Positions 8,426 to 16,942 are shown, counted from the stretch's first letter. The stretch: DNA of 64,000 nucleotides from CAZOHG01 sp964579725 (GCA_964579725.1 CAZOHG010000013.1:1-64000), one strand, 5' to 3'. The notes: generated from the sequence alone by a model not told the origin. Numbers and translations: made by a program.

Positions 8426-8777
8426 CCAACTCCTCCTCTGATTGTTCCAAAATGTCTATTGGTTTTATTCGTAAAAAGTAATTTTGCGGCGAATTCAAAG
8501 CAATTTGCTCCACATTATTTTTTCAAACATCGGTTCCCAGAGTAAATTTGTTGAGCCCCCTCGCCTGATTCACATTCATTTAACCCCACAAGGGGCTGAA
8601 TAAGTTCCCCAAAATCTTACTCGGTGACAAAGAATAGTAAAAAAATCTCTCTTGTTGTATTAAATGCACAAAAGAACGGAAAATCTAACAATTCAACAAG
8701 CACGCTGCCAAAGAATGAAACGAAATAGTGGTCATTTGCATCACCACATGTAATTGTTGCAATGACCCATTCAAGCG
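8426..8777. other. Gap between sigma and anti-sigma genes, with dyads
   Basis: No gene is seen. An inverted repeat GGTCATT (8730-8736) / AATGACC (8761-8767), extended by GCA/TGC, begins 11 bases past the sigma-factor stop. A second small stem ACCCC/GGGGCTGAATA lies at 8582-8601. Either could limit read-through into the anti-sigma gene. A promoter for the anti-sigma gene may lie here but I cannot pick one with confidence. Confidence 0.45.
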
Positions 8778-9425
8778 CTAACGATTTTTCTTGGGGTTTT
8801 TCTTCTCCATTAAAAACCCCAGTTTTTCCTGCAACCGCAACCTGGCCCGATTGACTCGCGATTTGACCGTTCCGATGGGAATTTTGACTATTTTACTGAT
8901 TTCTTCGTAGGAAAGTTCCTGCACGTCCCGAAGAATAATAACCTCCCGAAATTTCGGCGAAAGATTCTGAATTTCCTTTTGAATGATTTCGTCGTACATC
9001 GTACTGTTGACTTCTTTTTCAGGGCTCAGGGTTTCGTCTGCAATTTCGTAATCTTTGTCTTCGTAGCCGATGTCGCTAATGGAAAACAGGTTGCGTTTCT
9101 TGCGTTTGCGCAATTCCGTTTTGGCCAGATTCCCCGCAATCGTGTAAATCCACGTGGAAAATTTAGCTACTTTTCGGTAGGCGTGTTTATTTTTAAACAC
9201 GCGCAAAAAGGTCTCCTGTACAATATCTTCGGATTCTGTTCGATTGCCCAAAAATCGGTACACAAAATTTAGGAGGGGGTCTTTGTACCGCCGCACAATT
9301 TCATCGAACGCCCGCAAATCACCGTTCTGGAAGCGCTCAATCAGCACTTCGTCTTCGAGCGAACGGTAATCGACCGGATGTGAAAAATCGGTCTCTTTAT
9401 TTTGGGGAAAAGAGGGATCGGTCAT
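8778..9425 (-). CDS. ECF-type RNA polymerase sigma factor (RpoE-like)
   Basis: The 215-residue protein carries sigma-70 region 2 (about residues 28-98: DPLLNFVYRFLGNRTESEDI, then TFLRVF and FSTWIYTIAGNLA) and region 4 (about 145-200: LSPKFREVIILRDVQELSYE followed by a helix-turn-helix with GTVKSRVNRARL). It lacks regions 1.1 and 3, as ECF factors do. Its ATG overlaps the holA stop by four bases (ATGA), so it is translationally coupled to holA. The anti-sigma and HtrA-like genes lie downstream on the same strand. The expected role is a response to cell-envelope stress. Confidence 0.92.
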   Translation of the reverse strand: MTDPSFPQNKETDFSHPVDYRSLEDEVLIERFQNGDLRAFDEIVRRYKDPLLNFVYRFLGNRTESEDIVQETFLRVFKNKHAYRKVAKFSTWIYTIAGNLAKTELRKRKKRNLFSISDIGYEDKDYEIADETLSPEKEVNSTMYDEIIQKEIQNLSPKFREVIILRDVQELSYEEISKIVKIPIGTVKSRVNRARLRLQEKLGFLMEKKNPKKNR

Positions 9426-10444
9426 CTTTGTTGTGTGCGAATTGTCCTTTCGTGCGTCAAATGGTACAACAGGAAATCCATGATTAGGCGTTGGTTTTGG
9501 TAGTGCGATTTTAGGTTTTGATCGGCTGCTAAAAGATAGCGAAAATTGGCCACTATTTTTGCTTCGGAATAATTTTTTGCCTGCCGAAAATATTTTTCGA
9601 TGAAATAGGGCGGTGTGTGCGTCTTGGCTGCAATCTCCTTTGCCGGGAGACCTTTCGCTTGAAGCATTTTAATCCGCAACAGCTTGGTAAAATAAGACGT
9701 TAACATGGTCACAATGTAGATGGGAGATTCCCCCAATTCTAACATTTGCCGCACAATGGCTACGGTGCGCATGAATTTCTTCTCACCAATGGAGTCCCAG
9801 ACCTCAAAAATATTAAACGCTTTTGAAACACCCACCAAGCCCTCCACGGCTGTTTCGTCGATTTCGCTTTTTTCTTTGGTAAATTGGAGCAGCTTGTCGA
9901 TTTCGTTGGAAATTTCCTGCAGTGAACGGCCCGAACGGGCTAACAGCAATTGGGTGGCTCTGGGGGTAATGCGTTTGCCTCGGTTCTGGACTTCTTCCTG
10001 AATCCACTGGAAAAGCCGTCGCTCGGTTAAAGATTTGAACTGAACGCCAACCGCGTGCTTTAGTAAATCCTTGTGAAATTTCTTCAAATCGCTGTGGTTG
10101 GACACTAAAATAAGCGTTGTCTGCGAGGCCGGGCGTGCTGCGTACTTGAGCAAAAGGGTTTTTCCCTCGGCAGAAAGGCGATCAATGTTTTTTACAATGA
10201 CCAGGCGTTTTTGGGCCATCATGGGGATGGCCGTGGCAATTTGAATAATCCGGTCGCCGGAAACGTCTTCGCCGTACAGCAAATCCAGATTAAAATCGCG
10301 AACATTTTCAGGAATGATTTTTTCGATTGCGTGATTAAGGGCTCGTTCAATCAGGAAATACTCGTCTCCGTAAAAAAAATAAACCCTTTTTAGTTTTCCG
10401 GATTTGAGTTCCTTTTCAAATGATTGCGGAGTTAACGCCGTCAT
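9422..10444 (-). CDS. holA: DNA polymerase III, delta subunit
   Basis: The 340-residue protein matches the delta subunit of the clamp loader, which opens the sliding clamp. It starts with the family pattern (LKRVYFFYGDEYFLIERAL), has an AAA+-like fold without a working Walker A site, and keeps the middle and collar regions (GRSLQEISNEIDKLLQF, FNIFEVWDSIGEKK). The length is normal. A housekeeping replication gene here heads the transcript that continues into the ECF sigma factor through a four-base overlap. Confidence 0.9.
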   Translation of the reverse strand: MTALTPQSFEKELKSGKLKRVYFFYGDEYFLIERALNHAIEKIIPENVRDFNLDLLYGEDVSGDRIIQIATAIPMMAQKRLVIVKNIDRLSAEGKTLLLKYAARPASQTTLILVSNHSDLKKFHKDLLKHAVGVQFKSLTERRLFQWIQEEVQNRGKRITPRATQLLLARSGRSLQEISNEIDKLLQFTKEKSEIDETAVEGLVGVSKAFNIFEVWDSIGEKKFMRTVAIVRQMLELGESPIYIVTMLTSYFTKLLRIKMLQAKGLPAKEIAAKTHTPPYFIEKYFRQAKNYSEAKIVANFRYLLAADQNLKSHYQNQRLIMDFLLYHLTHERTIRTQQR

Positions 10445-10569
10445 TCCAATTCATTCCCATGATTTGTAAAAAACGCTGATTTTGCTCTAAATGCTTTGAA
10501 AATATACGCAAAAATTGACTAAGATTCAAGTGAACTTCCCCAAGCAAAACGGCGCTGAGGGCCAAACAA

Positions 10570-10701
10570 TTAAAGCCGACTTTTCGTTGCAGGGGTTTTC
10601 TTTTTCTTTTCCTTCCGAAGGGCCCAGTACAGCGAAAAAGCAAATCCGCCCCAGACGCCGCCCAAAATCAAAATCATGAAAACAAGGGCCCCGGTTGTCA
10701 T
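10570..10701 (-). CDS. MetS-type small subunit of an NSS transporter
   Basis: This 43-residue protein starts at the ATG whose last bases overlap the stop of the transporter gene (ATGA at 10701-10698). It is one hydrophobic helix (TTGALVFMILILGGVWGGFA) followed by a Lys-rich tail, exactly the form of MetS, the small subunit needed by MetP-type sodium:amino-acid symporters in some bacteria. It is easily missed because a longer frame extends upstream to 10863. I am sure of the gene; the assignment rests on position and shape. Confidence 0.8.
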   Translation of the reverse strand: MTTGALVFMILILGGVWGGFAFSLYWALRKEKKKKTPATKSRL

Positions 10702-12167
10702 GAAGGTTCCCTTTCCAAAATCCACTTGACAAACCATTTGTTTAAACCGATGAAAATTAGAATCACCACGCCCCATTGGAAGAAACAGGTGCCCAGACTG
10801 TATGTGTGAAAGGGATTCCACCAACCTCGTGTGTCGTAGGCAGAAACAGATTGGTAGAACCACCAGATGAGCATGCCGAAAAATTCAAGGGGAATCAAAT
10901 ACTTGACAACCCTGTCGAACCAGCGGCCTACACGAATGTCCGATTGGGCTGTGTTTAGCAATTCGGTTCGGAAACGACGCACCCCAAAATGAATGGCGGC
11001 GATGGAAAAGAAAAATCCGCTGAGCAGCAGTCCGATTCCCCAGGCCCAATCCTGATTGTTGAAAAATCGCAGCGAAAGGGCTGAAGGAGCTCCGAGTAAA
11101 ACAGTAACCACCCAAACGATCCGAATGGCAGCCCGGCGGGAAAGCCCCATGTCCATGAAATTCCGGGTTGCCATTTCAACCATGGAAATTAACGAAGAGA
11201 GGGTGGCAAAGGTAAGCGCCAGAAAAAAGAGCGCGGCAAAAAAGGCTCCGCCCGGCATTTTGTCAAAGAGACGAGGAATCCAAATAAAGGTGAGCCCGGT
11301 ATTATCGGCGTGCATGGCTTCCAATGCCGAGCTGAGGGGAAGCAGGGCAAAAACGGTGGGAATAATGGCCAAGGCCGCAAACAATGAAGCCGAATTGTTG
11401 CCCAGGCCGGTGACAAAGGAGTTCAAAACAATGTCTTCGTTTTTCTTCAGGTACACCCCGTAGGTTAGAATCAGTCCCCACCCGGCTCCCGTGGACCAGG
11501 CCGATTGTGTAAGCGCTTGCAGCCAAACACGGTAGTCCAATAATTTGTGAAGATTGGGATTAAATAGGTAATTGAGGCCGTTTACGGCACCAGGCAAGGT
11601 TACGGCACGCACGGAAGCGATCAAAATCAGGACGAAAAGGGAGGGAATAAGCATTTTGTTCCATCGTTCGATGCCGCGTGTCACGCCCTGTTGAATAATC
11701 CAGGCTGCGGCGCTAATAGCCAGTAGGTGAAACAGCAGCGGCCAAAAAGAGTGGGTAAAATGGCTCCAGTAGGCCGCGGGATCCGGCGCAATGGCGGTGT
11801 GAAAAAGCGAACGAAAAAAATAGTGCAGGCTCCAGCCGGTGACCACGGAATAATAGAATAGAATGCCCATGGTGCAAAAACCGACAAAAGCCCCCATCCA
11901 GGCGTACTTTTTCCCGAGGAAATGACCAAATGCGCCGATCGTCCCCAAGTGAGTTTTTTGGCCCATGGCAAATTCCACCATAATAAGGGGAATGGACCAG
12001 AGGAAGAGAAAAATGATCCAAGGAATGAGAAAGGCACTACCGCCGTTTTGAGCCACCATTCGCGGAAAGCGCCAAATATTCCCGGCTCCGACAGCCATCC
12101 CCATGGCGGCCAAAATAAGTCCGAGGCGCGAAGAAAATTCCTCTCGTTTTGTAGTATCGGTTGGCAT
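10698..12167 (-). CDS. Sodium-dependent transporter of the NSS (SNF) family
   Basis: The 489-residue inner-membrane protein has about twelve transmembrane helices and the NSS signature near its start (GMAVGAGNIWRFPRMVAQNG), which forms part of the sodium and substrate site. The family moves amino acids with sodium; the adjoining MetS-type subunit suggests methionine or alanine-like substrates, but this is inference. Both genes form a two-gene operon on the minus strand. Tryptophan-rich loops and length are normal. Confidence 0.9.
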   Translation of the reverse strand: MPTDTTKREEFSSRLGLILAAMGMAVGAGNIWRFPRMVAQNGGSAFLIPWIIFLFLWSIPLIMVEFAMGQKTHLGTIGAFGHFLGKKYAWMGAFVGFCTMGILFYYSVVTGWSLHYFFRSLFHTAIAPDPAAYWSHFTHSFWPLLFHLLAISAAAWIIQQGVTRGIERWNKMLIPSLFVLILIASVRAVTLPGAVNGLNYLFNPNLHKLLDYRVWLQALTQSAWSTGAGWGLILTYGVYLKKNEDIVLNSFVTGLGNNSASLFAALAIIPTVFALLPLSSALEAMHADNTGLTFIWIPRLFDKMPGGAFFAALFFLALTFATLSSLISMVEMATRNFMDMGLSRRAAIRIVWVVTVLLGAPSALSLRFFNNQDWAWGIGLLLSGFFFSIAAIHFGVRRFRTELLNTAQSDIRVGRWFDRVVKYLIPLEFFGMLIWWFYQSVSAYDTRGWWNPFHTYSLGTCFFQWGVVILIFIGLNKWFVKWILEREPS

Positions 12168-12368
12168 TGGGTTCCAGATTGGTTTTGGCGATCGTTGTGT
12201 TTCGTAATAATTGTAAAAAATAATCTTTTTCGGGAGAAAATCAAGTCATTTTCCGGGCAATGCCCAACAAATTTGTTGGAACTCTTCTCCAGAAAGGACA
12301 GAAAGATCGGAGAAAAAGTCCCGAAAAAAAGGGGAACGAAAAAAAACGACGCAAAAATGAGAAATCTC

Positions 12369-12397
12369 TTGACTTTTGGCTCGAATTTAAATAAATT
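12369..12397 (+). promoter_or_regulatory. Sigma-70-type promoter of tRNA-Leu
   Basis: TTGACT (12369-12374) and TAAATT (12392-12397) are 17 bases apart, with the predicted start about 14 bases before the tRNA. Confidence 0.6.
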
Positions 12398-12417
12398 TAT
12401 TTCGCTTGTGAAAAATT

Positions 12418-12501
12418 GCCGAAGTGGCGGAACTGGTAGACGCGCTACGTTCAGGGCGTAGTGTCCGCACGGGCGTGGGGGTTCGAATCCCCCCTTCGGC
12501 A
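12418..12501 (+). tRNA. tRNA-Leu (CAG)
   Basis: An 84-base class II tRNA has acceptor stem GCCGAAG/CTTCGGC with discriminator A at 12501, a long variable arm (TGTCCGCACGGGCG region) and the T arm GGGGGTTCGAATCCCCC. The anticodon stem CTACG/CGTAG holds the loop TTCAGGG, giving CAG. CCA is not encoded. Six T follow directly and may end transcription. Confidence 0.95.
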
Positions 12502-12698
12502 CTTTTTTCCTCTTCCGACTTTCTGGCCGAAAATTTTCCACCAAAAGGAATAAATGACCCCAAACTGGGAAAAATTTGCCCAGTTTCTGCCTCCCCGTGT
12601 GGTATTTTGCCCCGCCCCGCCGCTACCACTAACTGTAATCACTTGTTTTTCCGAAAAATGAGCGAAAAAAAATACCCTCTTTGTTCCGAAAATGATTT

Positions 12699-12714
12699 TG
12701 GCACAAGACTTGCA
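12699..12714 (+). promoter_or_regulatory. Sigma-54 promoter of the response regulator gene
   Basis: TGGCAC (12699-12704), five bases, then TTGCA (12710-12714) matches the sigma-54 consensus fully, with GG and GC ten bases apart. Transcription would start near 12725, about 26 bases before the start codon at 12751. This requires an AAA+ activator such as the one encoded at 58627-59703. Confidence 0.85.
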
Positions 12715-12750
12715 ATTGGGAGTTGTGTCTACCTGAAATTCGGAGCAAAA

Positions 12751-13218
12751 ATGAACAATATTTTGATTATTGACGATGAAGAAGACATCTTGGAGGTGCT
12801 CTCGGATGTCATTAAAGGCTGGGGCCATTTACCCATTGTGGCTCGGGACGGAAAGGACGGTCTGGAAAAATTTCAGAAAGTTCCGGTGGATTTGATCCTC
12901 AGCGACATTAAAATGCCCAATTTAGACGGGATCAGCCTGCTGGAACGCGTGCGCCGAAGCGACCGCAATATTCCGGTCATTTTGCTCACGGGCTACCCCT
13001 CGGTGGATTCGGCCGTCAGTGCCATGAAGGAAGGTGCCTTCGATTACATTACCAAACCCGTGAATCTGGACGAACTGAAGATCAAAATCGAACGGGGGCT
13101 GGAGCGAGCCCGGTTGAAACAATCCATGAATTTTCTCAAAGGAGTCAACTGGTCTCTGCTAATTTCGATTCCCATTTGGTTGATTTTGGGCATTATTTTA
13201 GCCAAATTGCTGCACTAA
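12751..13218 (+). CDS. Single-domain response regulator with C-terminal membrane anchor
   Basis: The 155-residue protein is a complete receiver domain: acidic pair Asp8/Asp9, phospho-acceptor Asp52 (LILSDIKMP), Thr80 and Lys102 (YITKP). Instead of a DNA-binding domain, it ends in a hydrophobic helix (about residues 132-153, WSLLISIPIWLILGIILAKL). It would therefore sit on the inner membrane and act by protein contact. GGAG lies five bases before the ATG, and the sigma-54 promoter ends about 36 bases upstream, so a longer frame reaching into the tRNA is rejected. No histidine kinase is adjacent. The combination of receiver and tail anchor is unusual. Confidence 0.88.
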   Translation: MNNILIIDDEEDILEVLSDVIKGWGHLPIVARDGKDGLEKFQKVPVDLILSDIKMPNLDGISLLERVRRSDRNIPVILLTGYPSVDSAVSAMKEGAFDYITKPVNLDELKIKIERGLERARLKQSMNFLKGVNWSLLISIPIWLILGIILAKLLH

Positions 13219-13225
13219 TTTTAGG

Positions 13226-13283
13226 GTCTCCCGCAGATTGTAAAGATTTGCCACTTGCCTCCTCCTCAGGGTCTGCGGGAGAC
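13226..13283. repeat. 12-bp inverted repeat after the response regulator
   Basis: GTCTCCCGCAGA (13226-13237) and TCTGCGGGAGAC (13272-13283) are exact inverted copies with a 34-base loop. It may act as a terminator between the convergent genes, or be a small dispersed repeat. Confidence 0.55.
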
Positions 13284-13373
13284 TTTACTTTTCGTTACGT
13301 TGCCACGTTCCACCAATTCCGAATCGTTTGTTCCACGCAAAAGCCGATTTGAAATCTTCTACGGAGTGCCTTC

Positions 13374-14375
13374 CTACGGAATTTCCAGCACCCCTGCTCC
13401 GTTGATTTTACTTTCTTTGACCAAACGCAACGCCGTGTTGGCCTCTGAAAGCGGGAAGACCTGAATTTCGGTGTGAAGAGGAATTTCGGCCGCCAGACGA
13501 AGGAGTTCCTCCGCGTCCTGGCGTGTGGCGTTGGCCACACTACGAACGGTTCGTTCGTGGTAGAGAAGAGTGTTGTAATCGATTTGTGGAATGGGGGTCA
13601 TGTAGATTCCTGCCAGAGCCAGAGTCCCGCCTTTGTCCAAAACACGAAGGGCCTCCGGAACCAATTCGCCTGCCGGCGCAAAAATAATGGAACTGTCCAT
13701 TTTGACAGGCGGGGTGTCTTCGGCGCGGCCTGCCCACCTGGCGCCTAATTGACGAGCCAATGCCTGGTGTTGTTTGCTGCGGGTGAACACGTACACGTTG
13801 CAGCCCCAATGAATGGCAATTTGAATAATGACGTGAGCCGTTGCACCGAATCCGTACATGCCAAAGTTTTGCCCCGGTTTCAGTTCGCTGAGCTTGAGGG
13901 CACGGTAGCCCACCACCCCTGCGCAGAGAAGCGGAGCTGCTTGAAAATCCGGAAATCCTTCGGGTAAAAAGTAGGCAAAATCTTCGTGAATGATGTGGTA
14001 CTGTGCGTAGCCGCCGTCCACGTGGTAGCCGGTAAATTGGGCGTTTTCACACAGATTTTCTTTGCCTTCTTTGCAATATTTACATTTGCCGCAGGTAGAA
14101 TACAGCCAGGGGACCCCAACCCTGTCTCCGAGCTTGAAGCGGGTTGCGCCAGGTCCGCGCTTGTCAACCTGACCCACAATTTGGTGTCCGGGAATCAGCG
14201 GCAATTTGGGCAATGGAAGCTCGCCTTCCACCTCGTGCAGATCGGTGTGGCAAACACCGCACGCCTTGACGCGAATTCGGATTTCTCCCGGCCCCGGCTC
14301 GGGGTCAGGCAAATCAACATATTTTAGGGGATTGGTTTCAATGGGAGCCGGTGCTGAAAATTGCATTGCCTTCAT
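13374..14375 (-). CDS. Zinc-dependent alcohol dehydrogenase (MDR family)
   Basis: The 333-residue enzyme belongs to the medium-chain dehydrogenases that oxidise alcohols or reduce aldehydes with NAD(P). The catalytic zinc ligands are in GVCHTDLHEVEGELPLPKLP with PGHQIVG, and the structural zinc set is CGKCKYCKEGKENLC. The cofactor-binding stretch FGMYGFGATAHVIIQIA is present. GGAGG is six bases before the ATG at 14375, preferred over the GTG two codons upstream. It is monocistronic, convergent with the response regulator, and has a dyad across its predicted promoter. The substrate is unknown. Confidence 0.9.
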   Translation of the reverse strand: MKAMQFSAPAPIETNPLKYVDLPDPEPGPGEIRIRVKACGVCHTDLHEVEGELPLPKLPLIPGHQIVGQVDKRGPGATRFKLGDRVGVPWLYSTCGKCKYCKEGKENLCENAQFTGYHVDGGYAQYHIIHEDFAYFLPEGFPDFQAAPLLCAGVVGYRALKLSELKPGQNFGMYGFGATAHVIIQIAIHWGCNVYVFTRSKQHQALARQLGARWAGRAEDTPPVKMDSSIIFAPAGELVPEALRVLDKGGTLALAGIYMTPIPQIDYNTLLYHERTVRSVANATRQDAEELLRLAAEIPLHTEIQVFPLSEANTALRLVKESKINGAGVLEIP

Positions 14376-14418
14376 GGTCACCCTCCATTATTTTCAGGAA
14401 AATAATTTTTGCGGGTCT

Positions 14419-14462
14419 TTTTGACTTCGGTAAAATTTACCCCGTCAAAATCAAATTTTCAA
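14419..14462 (-). promoter_or_regulatory. Promoter with dyad symmetry upstream of the alcohol dehydrogenase
   Basis: On the minus strand TTGAAA (14462-14457) and TAAATT (14439-14434) lie 17 bases apart. The -10 is inside the palindrome GGTAAAATTTACC (14429-14441), itself flanked by TTTTGAC (14419-14425) and GTCAAAA (14444-14450). This looks like a repressor operator over the -10; the regulator is unknown. Confidence 0.5.
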
Positions 14463-14576
14463 CCGCAAGTGCAGCTTTGGCTTGAAACGGCAAAAAATTT
14501 GGCCCCGCGGCTCCCTGAAAATCGAGTAAAATCCCCTCAAAAAGCCCTGAGAAAAAGATTTCAGGCTGTTTTGGGT

Positions 14577-15800
14577 TCAATACAACAAATGTTGTTTCCG
14601 AAGCTTTAGGAATTCCAAAAGCCGTGGTTCGTCTGCTTTTAAAATTTTGTCGGCTGTCCAGCCTGCGAGAATTTCCTTTCGAATCTTGTCCGTTCCCATG
14701 GCCCGATCAAAACTGTCCGTCCGCTTCGTGTCAAAAATTCCGGCGTGGGGGTAAAGTTTGTACAGAGTCGTTAAAATGGTCAATTGCGTCAACATAGGAA
14801 GAAAACGCCGGTAGTTTAGAATATGGATTTGGACACCGCTACAGGTTTGTCCCTTAAAATGGGCGTAATATTGGTGAAAGGTAAGTGGGCGGAAAAAGAC
14901 ACCGGGCAAGTTGGCCGCATTGAGAGCCTGAGCCAACGTGTCGGCGGAAATCCAGGGAGCGCCGGTAAGCTCAAACGGATTGGGTGTTCCCACCCCCTCG
15001 CTGAGTGTCCCTAATTCACCAAATCCGCCTGTGGTAGCCACGAAAAAGGGGGTGTCCCAGCGGGGAACGTGGGGTGAGGTGGGAACCCACAAAAGACCGG
15101 TGTCGGCGAAAAGCATGGTGCGTTTCCAGCCGTCCATTTTGACAACCGTTAGATCGGCACCAATGCCGAACTCCGTGTTGAAAAGTTTCGCCAGCTCGCC
15201 AATGGTCATTCCGTGCACGTAGGGAATCGGGAAAATGCCAATGAACGATTTGAATTTTTTCTCCAATACAGGCCCTTCCACCAGAAGTCCCCCCATTGGA
15301 TTGGGGCGGTCTAATACCAGAAACGGAATGCCTTTTTGAGCGGCTGCCTCCATGGAGAGCGCCAGAGTCGAAATGTAGGTGTAGGGGCGAATACCGATGT
15401 CCTGAATATCGAAAACGAGGACGTCCAGTGAGTCCAGCATTTGAGGCGTAGGTTTGCGATGTTTACCGTAAAGGCTGTACACGGGGAGCCCCGTTCGGGC
15501 GTCCGTGTAAGAGCCCACTTTGGCGCCTGCCGGCTGGGCCCCACGAACGCCATGTTCCGGGCCAAAAAGCGCTCGCAAATCCACTCCGGGAGCTCGGTAG
15601 AGAGCCTCAATGTCCGATTCCAAATCGGAGGTTAAAGCTGTGGCATTGGTAATGAGCCCCACGCGTTTTCCCTGGATCAGGTCGAGACGTTTTTCCAACA
15701 ACACGTCAATGCCGGGTTTGACCACAGGGTGAAACGGCCCCGCAGCGGCTGAAATTAGAACGCTGAGTCCAATGAAGGACCCCAAGAGATAATCGAACAT
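14577..15800 (-). CDS. Exo-beta-N-acetylmuramidase NamZ-like protein (DUF1343), exported
   Basis: The 407-residue protein has an N-terminal signal sequence (FDYLLGSFIGLSVLISAAAG) and then the full DUF1343 fold: GIDVLLEKRLDLIQGKRVGLI at its start, FGPEHGVRG, YSLYG, FDIQDIGIRPYTYISTL and a C-terminal region ending near the stop. Characterised members remove terminal N-acetylmuramic acid from peptidoglycan fragments and act in cell-wall recycling or scavenging. GGAG is six bases before the ATG at 15800; the longer frame overlaps the upstream gene and is rejected. It lies 50 bases after the GNAT gene on the same strand. Confidence 0.88.
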   Translation of the reverse strand: MFDYLLGSFIGLSVLISAAAGPFHPVVKPGIDVLLEKRLDLIQGKRVGLITNATALTSDLESDIEALYRAPGVDLRALFGPEHGVRGAQPAGAKVGSYTDARTGLPVYSLYGKHRKPTPQMLDSLDVLVFDIQDIGIRPYTYISTLALSMEAAAQKGIPFLVLDRPNPMGGLLVEGPVLEKKFKSFIGIFPIPYVHGMTIGELAKLFNTEFGIGADLTVVKMDGWKRTMLFADTGLLWVPTSPHVPRWDTPFFVATTGGFGELGTLSEGVGTPNPFELTGAPWISADTLAQALNAANLPGVFFRPLTFHQYYAHFKGQTCSGVQIHILNYRRFLPMLTQLTILTTLYKLYPHAGIFDTKRTDSFDRAMGTDKIRKEILAGWTADKILKADEPRLLEFLKLRKQHLLY

Positions 15801-15850
15801 GAAAAACTCCTTTTGTGTCGCACGTTTTTTTTCAGATATTGGGTCAAAAC

Positions 15851-16756
15851 CTAAGGTGCCAGTTTTTTCTCGTACTGCCAAAAAATGCGCGAAACGTGCG
15901 CATTGGCGTAGTGGAGGTAAAAAGCAATGGGGCCGATCCACGGAATGATCGAAACGGGTTGTCCTTGTGCTTTCATGTCAGCCAGACAGCGCCGGAGCAG
16001 CACGCCTCCTATGCCCTTGCCGCGGCAAATGGGGTCGGTGCCAATGGGGCCGAACCACCCGGTACCTTTGTTGTTAGCGTCGTAGGCGGAAAAAGCCACA
16101 ATATCGCTGCCGTGAAAGGCCAGGTGAAGACTAATGGGGTCGTTTTTAAAGGTCGAAAGGATTTCCCCGACCCACGCCGGGAAACTTTTTTCCGCCCAGG
16201 CAACCACTGCAGCTTTGTCACTCGCCGTAGCGCGGCGCACGAAGAAATTCTCCGCACGCAGGGCTTCTTCTTTCTCCTGAGTTGGGAAATCCTGATGAAG
16301 CAAATCCACCTCCATATTTTCAGTTTCGTCAAAACGGGTGTAGCCTCGTTTTTCGGCCATGACGACCGCCTCGGTGTAACGCGGATCAATGCCCGGTTGA
16401 AAATAATTAACGTACGAACTTAAAAGCTGAATGCGCCCGACGCCGGCTTTCTTCATTTCCCCCTCCAGCCGATCAAATAGTTGCGTCGCAATACCTTGGC
16501 GCCGGTAATTCGGGTGGACGCCGTACAACTTGGCCCAACCAATTAATTCCCCGTCGTCTGTCCGCACGACGCCTTCCACAAAGCCGATGATTTTTCCCTG
16601 CTCTTCCACCACCCAGGTCATGTCAGGGCGAAAGGCATCGTCCCCGAAAGTTTTTTCTTGCAGTAGCTTCGGCGTCATGTGGTCGTACGTCAAAATTGAA
16701 TCGAGAAATTCGGCGACCGAGTTGAGGTCCTTCGCTTCAAATGGGCGAATCGTCAT
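15851..16756 (-). CDS. Protein with two GNAT acetyltransferase domains
   Basis: The 301-residue protein has two GNAT folds in tandem. The first (residues about 1-150) has the acetyl-CoA loop pattern HPNYRRQGIATQLFDRLE; the second (about 170-295) has GTDPICRGKGIGGVLLRRCL. GNAT enzymes move acetyl groups from acetyl-CoA to amines; the substrate here cannot be told. AGGAGG sits four bases before the ATG at 16756, so the longer frame is not used. It probably shares a transcript with the NamZ-like gene, which could hint at amino-sugar handling, but that is a guess. Confidence 0.85.
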   Translation of the reverse strand: MTIRPFEAKDLNSVAEFLDSILTYDHMTPKLLQEKTFGDDAFRPDMTWVVEEQGKIIGFVEGVVRTDDGELIGWAKLYGVHPNYRRQGIATQLFDRLEGEMKKAGVGRIQLLSSYVNYFQPGIDPRYTEAVVMAEKRGYTRFDETENMEVDLLHQDFPTQEKEEALRAENFFVRRATASDKAAVVAWAEKSFPAWVGEILSTFKNDPISLHLAFHGSDIVAFSAYDANNKGTGWFGPIGTDPICRGKGIGGVLLRRCLADMKAQGQPVSIIPWIGPIAFYLHYANAHVSRIFWQYEKKLAP

Positions 16757-16863
16757 GGTTCCTCCTGAATTTTTTTTGGAAAGATTGTCAATTCTACAAA
16801 AGTGTTTTTTTCCCTGACCCAAAATGGCCGCGGTTCGGAAATTTGTTCGTTTTTCAAGTCCGG

Positions 16864-16886
16864 GATTTCCGGTTCTCCCGGAAATC
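16864..16886. repeat. 9-bp hairpin downstream of the DUF1848 gene
   Basis: GATTTCCGG (16864-16872) pairs with CCGGAAATC (16878-16886). It is placed where a terminator would be for the gene ending at 16943, but no T run follows on the minus strand. Confidence 0.4.
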
Positions 16887-16942
16887 TCCCTCTTCTTTTA
16901 AAAGGACGTGAAACAGGGAAAATGAAATCCCGTCTTTTTGTC

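Noticed and set aside
12424..12750. Longer start of the response regulator at 12424
   Set aside because: It would translate through the tRNA-Leu and the sigma-54 promoter; GGAG and the receiver start both favour 12751.
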